This document shows positions 41,663-52,622 of a stretch of 64,000 nucleotides of DNA, one piece after another. The stretch is from Mesorhizobium sp. (GTDB lineage Bacteria > Pseudomonadota > Alphaproteobacteria > Rhizobiales > Rhizobiaceae): NCBI GenBank assembly GCA_022833215.1, contig JAIPUZ010000084.1, positions 62,001-126,000 of the forward strand, given 5' to 3'. Within the stretch, counting starts at the first letter, position 1. Every line of letters starts with the position of its first letter. The notes beneath the pieces were generated by a model that had not been told where the DNA came from, searched no databases, and saw nothing but the letters and a program-made list of their open reading frames with translations. Position numbers and translations under genes: made by a program.

Positions 41663-44626
41663 ATGGCTCCAAGCATCGCGGCGGAACGCGCCGCAACCGG
41701 GTGGCTGCTGCGGCCCGCATTTGAACTCCGGCCGCTTGATGCGGGCCATGCGGATTCCGTGCTTGCCGACATTACCGCCAGTGCATCGGAGCGGGAGTTG
41801 CCGCGGGTGGCGAAACTGCTTGCCACGGACAGCCATGCCCGCCGCTTCCTTGCCGCCGTCTTCGATCTGTCGCCTTTCCTGCGGGATCTGGCGCGCCGCC
41901 GGCCGCAAATGCTTGATGCGCTCTTCGACGGGACCGTCGCGGAACGGCTCGATGCGATTGGTTCCGAAATCGAGGCCAGCTGGAAAGGTGACGGTGTTTC
42001 CGAAGCCGAGCTGATGAAGCGGCTGCGGCTCCTCAAGACGGAAGCGCATTTCCTCATCGCTCTCGCCGATCTGGCGGGCGAGGCGGATACGCAGGCGACC
42101 GTCCGGCGCCTGAGCCTGCTGGCCGAAGCCTGCGTTCGTGCCGCCACCGCTTTCCTGCTGGCCGACCTCGCGCGGCAGGGTAAGCTCAATCTGCCGCATC
42201 CCGCCGATCCAGCCCGCGACAGCGGGCTCATCGTCCTCGGCATGGGAAAGCTCGGTGCCTACGAGCTTAATTTCTCGTCTGACATTGATCTCATTCTCTT
42301 CTTCGATCCCAGGGCCGTGGCCGGCGACCCGATGGAGGCGACGGACGTCTTTTCGCGCCTTGCCCGCCGGCTGGTACGCATCATGCAGGACCGCACCGAG
42401 CATGGTTATGTATTCCGCACCGATTTGCGCCTGCGTCCGGACCCCGGCTCGACCCCGCTGGCTATCCCCGTAGGGGCGGCCCTGACCTATTATGAGGCGC
42501 GCGGCCAGAACTGGGAGCGCGCCGCCATGATCAAGGCCCGGCCGCTGGCGGGCGACATCGAGGCGGGGGAGACCTTCCTGAAGGAGCTGCGGCCCTATGT
42601 CTGGCGCAAATATATGGACTATGCGGCCATTGCCGACGTCCATTCCATCAAGCGCCAGATCCATGCCCACAAGGGGCATGGCGAGATCGCGGTGAAGGGC
42701 CACAACGTCAAGCTTGGCCGGGGCGGCATCCGCGAGATCGAGTTCTTCGTTCAGACCCAGCAGCTCATCGCCGGTGGCCGCTTCCCTGAGCTTCGCGGCC
42801 GCGAGACGGTGGAAATGCTTGGCCAGCTTGCCGGAAATGGCTGGATCACGGCCGAGGCACGCGACGCGCTCACCCGCCAGTATTGGTTCCTGCGCCGTGT
42901 CGAACATGCCGTGCAGATGGTCGCCGACGAGCAGACCCACATCCTGCCGGAAGACGACGAAGGGCTGGAACGCATCGCGCATCTGCTCGGCTTCGCCGCT
43001 GCGGATGCCTTTTCAAAAGCCATCCGCGAATCTCTGGTGGAGGTGGAAGGCCATTATGCGGCCCTGTTCGAGGCGGCGCCCGAGCTTTCGGCCGGCATGG
43101 GCAATCTGGTCTTCACCGGCGATGTGGACGATCCCGACACCTTGCAGACACTGCACAATCTCGGTTTCCAGCGCCCGAGCGACATCTGCCGGGTCATACG
43201 CGCCTGGCATTTCGGCCGCTATCGGGCGACGCGTTCGGCCGAAGCGCGCGAGCGGCTGACGGAACTGACCCCGGCGCTGCTCGAAGCCTTCGGCAAGACC
43301 CGGCGCGCCGACGAGGCGCTGATGCGCTTCGACGAATTTCTGTCGGGCCTGCCTGCAGGCGTCCAGCTTTTTTCCCTGTTGCAATCCAATCCCGCATTGC
43401 TGCGCCTGCTGGCGACCATCATGGGTGCGGCTCCCCGGCTGGCCGCCGTCATCACGCGCCGGCCGCATGTCTTCGACGGACTGCTCGACCCTGCCTTGCT
43501 CAGCGAATTGCCGGATCGGGCCTATCTGGAGGCCCGGCTTTCGGCCTTTCTCGAAGGCGACCGGCCCTATGAGGAGGTTCTGGACCGGCTGCGCATCTTC
43601 GCAGCCGAGCAGAAATTCCTCATCGGTGTGCGCCTGCTGGCCGGCTCCATCGATGCGCGCAAGGCGGGCAGGGCCTTCTCGCATCTCGCCGACCTGACGA
43701 TCGGCGTGGCGCTCGATGCGGTGACGGCCGGGTTCGCAATCCGCCATGGCCGCATTCCCGGCGCGCGCGTGGCGCTGCTCGGCATGGGCAAGCTGGGCAG
43801 CCAGGAACTGACCGCCGGCTCGGATGTCGACCTCATCCTGCTCTACGACCACGATCCGGACGCGGATGAATCGGACGGCGAGAAGCCGCTTGCGCCCGCC
43901 CACTACTACAGCCGCCTGACCCAGCGCCTGATCGCGGCGGTGTCGGCTCCCACGGCCGAGGGTGTGCTTTATGAACTGGACCTGCGCCTGCGCCCCTCCG
44001 GCAACAAGGGGCCGGTCGCGACCCACATGGATGCCTTTCGCAAATACCAGCGGCAGGATGCGTGGGTGTGGGAACAGATGGCGCTGACCCGCGCGCGCCC
44101 TGTCGCGGGCGACCGGGAACTTTGCGCCGAAATCGCCGGCGAGATCACCGCCATCCTCGCCCAGCCGCGCGATGCGGCGAAAGTGCGCCGCGAGGCTTCC
44201 GACATGCGCAAGCTGATCGAGGAGGAGAAGCCGCCGCGCGACCTGTGGGACATCAAGCTCGCTCCGGGCGGGCTGATCGACCTCGAGTTCATCGCTCAGG
44301 TCGCGGTCCTGACCGGCAGCTTCACCGGCATGCCCGGCACCACCGCGACAGCCGATGTTCTGGCGGGCCTTGCGCCGGGATATGCGGATGCAGGCATGCG
44401 CGAGGAACTGGTTCGGGCTTATTCGCTCTATGCTGCCATCACCCAGATCACGCGGCTTTGCCTGACGGGACCGTTCGACAGGGACGATGTGCCGCCCGGT
44501 CTGTCCGACCTTCTTCTGGCGGTGACCGATATGCCCGATTTTTCGGTGCTGGAGGCAGCGCTGAGGGATACGGAAGCCGGGGTGCGCCGCTGCTTCGGCC
44601 GCATCTTGCGGGGAAAGGCGAAATAG
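41663..44626 (+). CDS. glnE: Bifunctional glutamine synthetase adenylyltransferase/deadenylase
   Basis: 987-residue cytoplasmic enzyme that adds AMP to, or removes it from, glutamine synthetase according to PII and glutamine. Two nucleotidyltransferase domains are visible: LGMGKLGAYELNFSSDIDLI (about residue 193) for deadenylation, and LGMGKLGSQELTAGSDVDLI (about residue 707) for adenylation, each with the paired Asp of the catalytic motif. KLGRGGIREIEFFVQTQQLI and KLAPGGLIDLEFIAQVAVLT are further signatures. Length is normal. It follows the kinase gene by 5 bases and its stop codon directly abuts that of pleC on the other strand. Confidence 0.97.
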   Translation: MAPSIAAERAATGWLLRPAFELRPLDAGHADSVLADITASASERELPRVAKLLATDSHARRFLAAVFDLSPFLRDLARRRPQMLDALFDGTVAERLDAIGSEIEASWKGDGVSEAELMKRLRLLKTEAHFLIALADLAGEADTQATVRRLSLLAEACVRAATAFLLADLARQGKLNLPHPADPARDSGLIVLGMGKLGAYELNFSSDIDLILFFDPRAVAGDPMEATDVFSRLARRLVRIMQDRTEHGYVFRTDLRLRPDPGSTPLAIPVGAALTYYEARGQNWERAAMIKARPLAGDIEAGETFLKELRPYVWRKYMDYAAIADVHSIKRQIHAHKGHGEIAVKGHNVKLGRGGIREIEFFVQTQQLIAGGRFPELRGRETVEMLGQLAGNGWITAEARDALTRQYWFLRRVEHAVQMVADEQTHILPEDDEGLERIAHLLGFAAADAFSKAIRESLVEVEGHYAALFEAAPELSAGMGNLVFTGDVDDPDTLQTLHNLGFQRPSDICRVIRAWHFGRYRATRSAEARERLTELTPALLEAFGKTRRADEALMRFDEFLSGLPAGVQLFSLLQSNPALLRLLATIMGAAPRLAAVITRRPHVFDGLLDPALLSELPDRAYLEARLSAFLEGDRPYEEVLDRLRIFAAEQKFLIGVRLLAGSIDARKAGRAFSHLADLTIGVALDAVTAGFAIRHGRIPGARVALLGMGKLGSQELTAGSDVDLILLYDHDPDADESDGEKPLAPAHYYSRLTQRLIAAVSAPTAEGVLYELDLRLRPSGNKGPVATHMDAFRKYQRQDAWVWEQMALTRARPVAGDRELCAEIAGEITAILAQPRDAAKVRREASDMRKLIEEEKPPRDLWDIKLAPGGLIDLEFIAQVAVLTGSFTGMPGTTATADVLAGLAPGYADAGMREELVRAYSLYAAITQITRLCLTGPFDRDDVPPGLSDLLLAVTDMPDFSVLEAALRDTEAGVRRCFGRILRGKAK

Positions 44627-46936
<2,310 letters not shown>

Positions 46937-47069
46937 GAAATGGCACTCCCCACTATGTCCCGTTTGAAGATCCGGCTACGCCACACATCCGAATCGTCCC
47001 TAAAGAATCAAACGTGATTCGCCTTGTCCAGTGGCGCGGCGAAAAAAGATGTCCGGACGGCGATTTTTG

Positions 47070-49703
47070 TCAGGTCAGGGAGCGCTCCACGATGTCGCGC
47101 AGATCGACGGAAACGCTGCTTGCACCGGCAATCGAAACCAGGGCCTGCCGTGCTTTTTCCTGCCGCGCCGGCTCCAGCGAGCGCCATGAGCGAAAGGCCG
47201 TGGCGAGCCGGGCCGAAAGTTGCGGGTTGCCGCCATCTATCTCGAGGAGAACGTCGGCAAAGAAAGCATAGGCAGTTCCGTCCGCCCGGTGGAAGCCGGT
47301 CTGGTTGCCGGTGGAGAACGTGCCGAGCAACGCGCGGACCCGGTTGGGATTGTCGATGTGGAACGCCGGATGCCGCATCAGGGCGCGCACCGTCTCCAGT
47401 GCCTTCGTGCCGGGCGTGGTCGACTGGATCTGGAACCATTTGTCCATCGCAAGCGGCATCGTTGCGTGGCGGGCCGCGAAGTCGGCAAGCGCGGCATCGG
47501 TGCGTGGCGATCCGGCGTGTTCATGCGCCAGCGTTCCCAGACCGGCGATCAGGTCTGTCATATTGGTGGCGGTGCGATAGTGCCGTTCAGCGATATCGTC
47601 GCCGCCGTCGAGGCGGGCAAGATAGCCGAGCACCACGTTGCGCAAGGCACGACGCCCCGCGCTGGCGGCATCGGGGCGGAAAGGCCCCCGATCCTCGAGC
47701 TCCTCGTAAAGCTTCCCGAACGGCTCGCGATTGGCTGCGGCAATGAACGTGGACAGCGTGCTGCGGGCAGCGAGCACGGCGTCGGGGTCGATATCCCGGC
47801 CGATGTCGCGGGCGATGTCGGCTTCCGAAGGCAGCGTCAGCGCGAGCGCGCGATAGGCCGGCTCAAGGGTAGCGTCTGTTGCGATCCTGCCTGCGAGTTT
47901 CGCGATATCCTTCTGATAGTTTGCCTCTTTTCCACCCAGAAGAAGGCGATACGCGGCAATCAGGGCATCGGTCAGCAGCGTGTTGAAAGCCTGCCAGCGC
48001 GCGAACGGATCGCTGTCGTGACCGGCCAGGAAGGCAAGGTCCTCGGGTCGCTGCTCGATGGCAAGCGTGACCGGAGCGGAAAAGCCGCGGTTGAGCGACA
48101 GGACCGGACGTTCCGGCACACCGTGAAAGCGCAGCTTGTGGCTGCGCTTGCGGATATGGATGACGCCGTTTTCGACCGTTGCGCCTTCGGCTGCGGTGAA
48201 ACCGGTTTCCTTGCCGTCGCTGCCGATCAGACCGAAAGCCAGCGGAATGTGCATGGCGCGTTTGCGGCTTTCCGACGGTGTCGGCGGCACGGACTGTTCG
48301 ATGTCGAGGGTAAGAGTGCCGGCCTCATGGCTCGCTTTGATGGTCAGGTTCGGCGTTCCCGACTGGTTGTACCAGAGGCCGAACTGCGAGAGATCGCGTC
48401 CCGACGCATCCTCGAACGCTTTCAGGAAGTCCTCGATGGTGCAGGCTTGCCCGTCGTGACGCTCGAAGTAGAGTTCCATGCCGGATCGGAATGTCTCGGC
48501 GCCCAGGATGGTGCGCAGCATGCGCACCACTTCCGAACCTTTTTCGTAGACGGTCGCCGTGTAGAAATTATTGATCTCGCGATAGCGGCGCGGGCGCACG
48601 GGATGGGCGAGGGGCCCCTGATCCTCCGGGAACTGAAGCGCGCGCAGCGTGCGCACCTCCGCGATGCGCTTCACTCCGCGCGAACGCTGGTCCGCCGAAA
48701 ACTCATGGTCGCGGAAAACGGTCAGCCCTTCCTTGAGGCAGAGCTGGAACCAGTCCCGGCAAGTGATTCTGTTGCCTGTCCAATTGTGGAAATACTCATG
48801 CGCGATGATCGCCTCGATATTGGCGAAATCGGTATCCGTGGCGGTCGCTTCGTCGGCCAGCACATATTTGTCGTTGAAGATGTTGAGGCCCTTGTTCTCC
48901 ATCGCGCCCATGTTGAAATCGGAAACGGCAACGATGTTGAACACGTCGAGGTCGTATTCGCGTCCGAACGCGTCCTCGTCCCATTTCATCGAGCGCTTCA
49001 GCGCATCCATGGCGTAGGCCGCGAGCTTCTCCTTGCCATGCTCGACATGGATGGCGAGTTCCACGGTTCGTCCGCTCATGGTGGTGAAGCTGTCGCGCAG
49101 GCAGCCGAGATCGCCGGCCACCAGCGCGAACAGATAGGAAGGCTTGGGGTGGGGATCGTGCCATTCGGCGAAGTGCCAGCCGTCGCCAAGCTCCCCGCCC
49201 GCCACCGGATTGCCGTTGGATAAGAGGAGAGGAGCCTCCGCCTTCGCAGCTTCGATGCGCACATGGTAGACCGAGAGGATGTCCGGCCTGTCGAGGAAAT
49301 AGGTGATGCGGCGAAAGCCTTCCGGCTCGCACTGGGTGCAGTAGACGCCGTTTGAGCGGTAAAGCCCCATCAGTGCCTTGTTACGATCCGGATCCAGTTC
49401 GGTCTCGATGAGCAGCCGAAAGCTGCGTGCTTCCGGCAGGTCCGTCAGGACGAGTTTCCCGGGCGTCGCCTCGTGGGCGGGATTGCCGTCGCCGTCGAGT
49501 TCGATGCGTTTCAGCTTCAGCACTTCTCCGTCCAGCACCAGCGGCGCGCACGCATCTGTTCCGGCCCGGCGTTCGACGGTCAGGTCTGCAATGACGGTCG
49601 TCGTGTCGCGCGCCAGCCGGAACGTGAGATGAATTTGCGGGATGAGATAGTCGCTTGGCCGGTAGTCTTCGAGCCTGAACACCTGGCCGGTATCTGTACG
49701 CAT
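47070..49703 (-). CDS. pepN: Aminopeptidase N (M1 family)
   Basis: 877-residue zinc aminopeptidase of the E. coli PepN type. The substrate motif GAMEN is at residues 266-270 and the zinc motif HEYFHNWTGNR at 302-312 (H302, H306; the third ligand E in LKEGLTVFRDHEF). The start MRTDTGQVFRLEDYRPSDYL and PFQIP-like LIPQIHLTFRL are typical. It trims N-terminal residues from peptides in the cytoplasm. All active-site residues are present and length is normal. It is transcribed toward pleC with a gap of about 130 bases and divergently from the DMT transporter gene. Confidence 0.96.
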   Translation of the reverse strand: MRTDTGQVFRLEDYRPSDYLIPQIHLTFRLARDTTTVIADLTVERRAGTDACAPLVLDGEVLKLKRIELDGDGNPAHEATPGKLVLTDLPEARSFRLLIETELDPDRNKALMGLYRSNGVYCTQCEPEGFRRITYFLDRPDILSVYHVRIEAAKAEAPLLLSNGNPVAGGELGDGWHFAEWHDPHPKPSYLFALVAGDLGCLRDSFTTMSGRTVELAIHVEHGKEKLAAYAMDALKRSMKWDEDAFGREYDLDVFNIVAVSDFNMGAMENKGLNIFNDKYVLADEATATDTDFANIEAIIAHEYFHNWTGNRITCRDWFQLCLKEGLTVFRDHEFSADQRSRGVKRIAEVRTLRALQFPEDQGPLAHPVRPRRYREINNFYTATVYEKGSEVVRMLRTILGAETFRSGMELYFERHDGQACTIEDFLKAFEDASGRDLSQFGLWYNQSGTPNLTIKASHEAGTLTLDIEQSVPPTPSESRKRAMHIPLAFGLIGSDGKETGFTAAEGATVENGVIHIRKRSHKLRFHGVPERPVLSLNRGFSAPVTLAIEQRPEDLAFLAGHDSDPFARWQAFNTLLTDALIAAYRLLLGGKEANYQKDIAKLAGRIATDATLEPAYRALALTLPSEADIARDIGRDIDPDAVLAARSTLSTFIAAANREPFGKLYEELEDRGPFRPDAASAGRRALRNVVLGYLARLDGGDDIAERHYRTATNMTDLIAGLGTLAHEHAGSPRTDAALADFAARHATMPLAMDKWFQIQSTTPGTKALETVRALMRHPAFHIDNPNRVRALLGTFSTGNQTGFHRADGTAYAFFADVLLEIDGGNPQLSARLATAFRSWRSLEPARQEKARQALVSIAGASSVSVDLRDIVERSLT

Positions 49704-49790
49704 ATGCTTTCCATTCCTTCCGCCACCGGATTTTCATGGGCAGACGGAGCCGTCACTTTGGCGCAAGACAATCCGGTAAGGGTTCTTTAC

Positions 49791-50813
49791 ATGATAGGCG
49801 CCTGCGTCGGGAAGCCCACGACAGGGGATCAGACTCTCGCACCGCCTGAGGACGCAGGGCAATTGAATACGCCAACGCATGAGCATTCCGGCAGACCCCT
49901 TACGGCAATCAGCCTGAAGATTACTTCCGTGGTGATCTTCGTGGCCATGTCGTCCCTGATCAAATCGGCCGGAGCGCTTCCGGCGGGGCAGGTGGTCTTC
50001 TTCCGCTCATTCTTTGCGATGCTGCCCATCCTGCTTTTCCTGGGCTGGAAGGGAGAGTTGCGCACGGCTTTCACAACCCGCAGGCCGTTGGGTCATCTGG
50101 CGCGGGGTTTCGTCGGCGTCTGTTCGATGGGGCTCACCTTTTTCGCTCTGGCGCGGCTGCCGCTGGCCGATGCGATCACGCTGAACTACGCGCAGCCGCT
50201 TATGGTGGTGGTGTTCAGCTCCCTGTTTCTGGGGGAGCCGATCCGCATGTACAGATGGGGTGCCGTCGCCGTAGGGCTGATCGGGGTCGTCATCATTTCT
50301 TGGCCGGAGCTTACCCTGCTGCGTTCAGGGACAGCCATGGACGACCAGCAGGTTCTTGGGGTGATGGCGGCGCTGACTGGCGCTGCGACCTCCGCCGTCG
50401 CTGCCATTCTGGTCCGCAATCTTGTCGGCAGCGAGCGCACCGCGACCATCGTGCTGTGGTTCTCGCTCATGGCAAGCATCATCTCCCTCGGCACCCTGCC
50501 GTTCGGCTGGGAGGCGCTCGACCTTCATCAGACGATATTGTTGATCGCCAGCGGAATTTTCGGGGGAATTGCCCAGATTCTCATGACCTCCGCCTATCGC
50601 CACGCCGAGATTTCGGTGGTCGCCCCCTTCGAATACACCTCGATCATCCTCGCCATTGTCATCGGCTATCTGGTTTTCAGCGACCTGCCGGGAATCCACA
50701 TGCTTGCCGGCGGTGTGATCGTCGTGGCGGCCGGGCTGTTCATCATATTCCGCGAGCGCCAGCTCGGGCTCGAGCGGGCAAGGGCGCGCAAGGTCACGCC
50801 CCCTCAGGGTTGA
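49791..50813 (+). CDS. DMT-superfamily (EamA) transporter
   Basis: 340 residues from the ATG at 49791 (TAAGGG 8 bases upstream); longer in-frame starts at 49704 and earlier overlap the pepN coding start. After a hydrophilic N-terminus (about 40 residues), ten hydrophobic segments form two EamA repeats, for example VVIFVAMSSLIKSAGALPAG and FFRSFFAMLPILLFLGWKGE in the first. AQPLMVVVFSSLFLGEPIR and APFEYTSIILAIVIGYLVFS mark the repeat ends. Such proteins export amino acids, purines or other small molecules; the substrate cannot be read. It converges with the glycosylase gene after 16 bases. Confidence 0.9.
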   Translation: MIGACVGKPTTGDQTLAPPEDAGQLNTPTHEHSGRPLTAISLKITSVVIFVAMSSLIKSAGALPAGQVVFFRSFFAMLPILLFLGWKGELRTAFTTRRPLGHLARGFVGVCSMGLTFFALARLPLADAITLNYAQPLMVVVFSSLFLGEPIRMYRWGAVAVGLIGVVIISWPELTLLRSGTAMDDQQVLGVMAALTGAATSAVAAILVRNLVGSERTATIVLWFSLMASIISLGTLPFGWEALDLHQTILLIASGIFGGIAQILMTSAYRHAEISVVAPFEYTSIILAIVIGYLVFSDLPGIHMLAGGVIVVAAGLFIIFRERQLGLERARARKVTPPQG

Positions 50814-50829
50814 GCCGGGCCTGCCTGCA

Positions 50830-51684
50830 TCAGGAAAGCGCGCGCAGCTTCATTTTCACTTCGAGGAAGTCTCGCCAGGCAAGCCGTTTGTGCGCGGGCG
50901 TGCGCAGCAGATAGGCCGGATGCAGCGTTGGCATGGCCGGAATTTCTACACCCGACGGGCCGGTATAGACACGCCAGTTGCCGCGCAGCCGCAGGATGCC
51001 TTCCGTGGTGTTGAGCAGCGTCTTGGCGGAAGCTCCGCCCAGATGAACGAGCACCTTCGGGCCAACCAGCTCGATCTGACGCTCGATGAAGGGACGGCAG
51101 ATTTCGGTTTCCTGCGGGGTTGGCGCGCGGTTGCCCGGCGGTCGCCATGGAATCACATTGGCTATATAGACCTTGCTGCGGTCCAGATCGATGGCAGCCA
51201 GAATACGGTCGAGCAACTGGCCGGAGCGGCCGACGAAGGGCTTGCCTTCGAGATCCTCGTCGCGTCCCGGCGCTTCACCAACGAACATGACGGCGGCTTG
51301 CGGGTTGCCGTCGGAAAACACCAGATTCTTGGCGGTGGCCTTGAGATTGCAGCCGTCGAAGCCGGCCATGCATTCGCGCAGCTCGTCCAGCGTGGTGGCG
51401 CGCGCGGCAAGCTCGCGGGCAAAGGCTACCTGCTGCCCGTCCGGGACCGCCGCCGGCTGTGCGGCCGGGCGGGCCACGGGCGGCGATGCGGCCGGTTGCG
51501 ATGGAGCGTTTCGCTGTGCCTGAGTTTGCGCCTCCTGCTGATGGGAAGACTGGGCCGGCTGCGGGGCGCGCTCCTCGAAGCGGTTGATGGGCGCATCATC
51601 CAGCGCTTCATCCACCCCGGCCTCGGCATAGAAGGCCAGAAGGGCGTGGATGTCGGGGGCGGTATCGGGGGCGGCTGCGCTCAT
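50830..51684 (-). CDS. Uracil-DNA glycosylase family 4-like protein with incomplete Fe-S ligands
   Basis: 284 residues. An N-terminal Gln/Pro/Ala-rich linker (about 35-90) precedes the glycosylase domain (about 95-284). Motif A is GEAPGRDEDLEGKPFVGRSG (136-155), NVIPWRPPGNRAPTPQE follows (176-192), and motif B has H255 in TLHPAYLLR. Family 4 enzymes remove uracil from DNA and usually bind a 4Fe-4S cluster through four Cys. Here C112 and C196 align with two ligands; W180 replaces the Cys expected before RPPGNR, and the first Cys pair position is unclear (C105 is 7 residues from C112). Older databases call this group a phage SPO1 polymerase-related protein. It is convergent with the DMT gene. 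Confidence 0.85.
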   Translation of the reverse strand: MSAAAPDTAPDIHALLAFYAEAGVDEALDDAPINRFEERAPQPAQSSHQQEAQTQAQRNAPSQPAASPPVARPAAQPAAVPDGQQVAFARELAARATTLDELRECMAGFDGCNLKATAKNLVFSDGNPQAAVMFVGEAPGRDEDLEGKPFVGRSGQLLDRILAAIDLDRSKVYIANVIPWRPPGNRAPTPQETEICRPFIERQIELVGPKVLVHLGGASAKTLLNTTEGILRLRGNWRVYTGPSGVEIPAMPTLHPAYLLRTPAHKRLAWRDFLEVKMKLRALS

Positions 51685-51720
51685 GCCGGCACAATCGGCA
51701 TATCGTTGGCCTTTTTCAAG

Positions 51721-52368
51721 TCAGGATGAGGGAATGCGCGGGTCTTGCACCAGATAGAAGGTCCAGCGCGGCGTGAAGTCGGTGATCACGAACTGGAAGG
51801 ACACCGTGTGCAGGGGATCGACCTGCCCGCCGGAGAAAAGCAGCCTGTCATACGGCTCGAATGCGCGATGGAAGCGGGTGAATGCACTGGAGGAGATGGT
51901 CTCGGGCGAACGGTTGCGCTGGTCGAAGGAAAGGCCGTCGCCAAAGACGCTTGGCCGCCCCGATATCTCCTGAAGCTCGAATTCGAACTCGATCCACGGA
52001 TGGCCGCTGTTGTTGAGAATATCGAGGCGCATATGCAGCACCATGAGCTGGCCATCGCCAGGAAGGCGTGGCATGCGACGCATCGCGGTGCGGATGGTCA
52101 GTGTCGCGGGCGTGGCCGACAGGAACTCCTCGATCAGAACGATCGGATCGTCACGGGTTCCCGTGCCGCCGGCGGCGGTGATCGTGAAGTGGCCGGGCTC
52201 GTCCGAAAACATGTAGGGCCCGGCAGGCCACATATCGCCTTCATCGGCAAAGCCCGGAGCGGCGGCGAGCAACGCTGCAACGAATGCCGAAACCACGAAC
52301 TTCCAGCCCCTGCCGGGCGGCTTCGGCAGGCGAACGGACGGCGGGCAGGACAATTCCCGGGTGCGCAT
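51721..52368 (-). CDS. Exported hypothetical protein
   Basis: 215 residues. A basic N-terminus (MRTRELSCPPSVRLPKPPGR) leads to a signal peptide or anchor (FVVSAFVAALLAAAPGFADE). The mature part is beta-rich, with PAGPYMFSDEPGHFTITAAG, DPIVLIEEFLSATPATLTIR and HTVSFQFVITDFTPRWTFYL. It contains no Cys apart from the leader and no enzyme motif I recognise. It lies upstream of the glycosylase gene on the same strand (36 bases) and divergent from etf-QO. I recall no named family. Confidence 0.65.
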   Translation of the reverse strand: MRTRELSCPPSVRLPKPPGRGWKFVVSAFVAALLAAAPGFADEGDMWPAGPYMFSDEPGHFTITAAGGTGTRDDPIVLIEEFLSATPATLTIRTAMRRMPRLPGDGQLMVLHMRLDILNNSGHPWIEFEFELQEISGRPSVFGDGLSFDQRNRSPETISSSAFTRFHRAFEPYDRLLFSGGQVDPLHTVSFQFVITDFTPRWTFYLVQDPRIPSS

Positions 52369-52480
52369 GCGTCAAGTATCGCCGATCCGCGCCCCGGCGC
52401 ATGCTCAATTGTGCGCCAGCAAAGATTGGCGCGGGCGGGACCGGACCGCGGGGAATACCCGATCAGCGACAATTTTGACG

Positions 52481-52496
52481 TTTACGTTTACGTAAA
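52481..52496. promoter_or_regulatory. LiuR-type operator upstream of etf-QO
   Basis: TTTACGTTTACGTAAA has TTTACGT and ACGTAAA arms around a 2-base centre. It matches the palindromic consensus reported for LiuR, the MerR-family regulator of branched-chain amino acid catabolism. It lies 127 bases before the etf-QO ATG at 52623. The regulator itself is not in the window; assignment is by motif and by the role of the downstream gene. Confidence 0.6.
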
Positions 52497-52622
52497 TTTC
52501 TGCGACCTTACGCGGCAAGGGAAAATGCCGGAGGTGGTGTTCTGCCGGTTTCCCGTCGCAGACTGATGCGCTATGGAGCGCGGGAGCCAGCACAGTATCG
52601 GCAAGCCAATGCGGAGGGATTG

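Noticed and set aside
47220-49223. 667-codon open frame opposite pepN
   Set aside because: It is the antisense frame of a well-supported M1 aminopeptidase in GC-rich DNA. The translation is Arg/Gly/Val-rich and matches no family.
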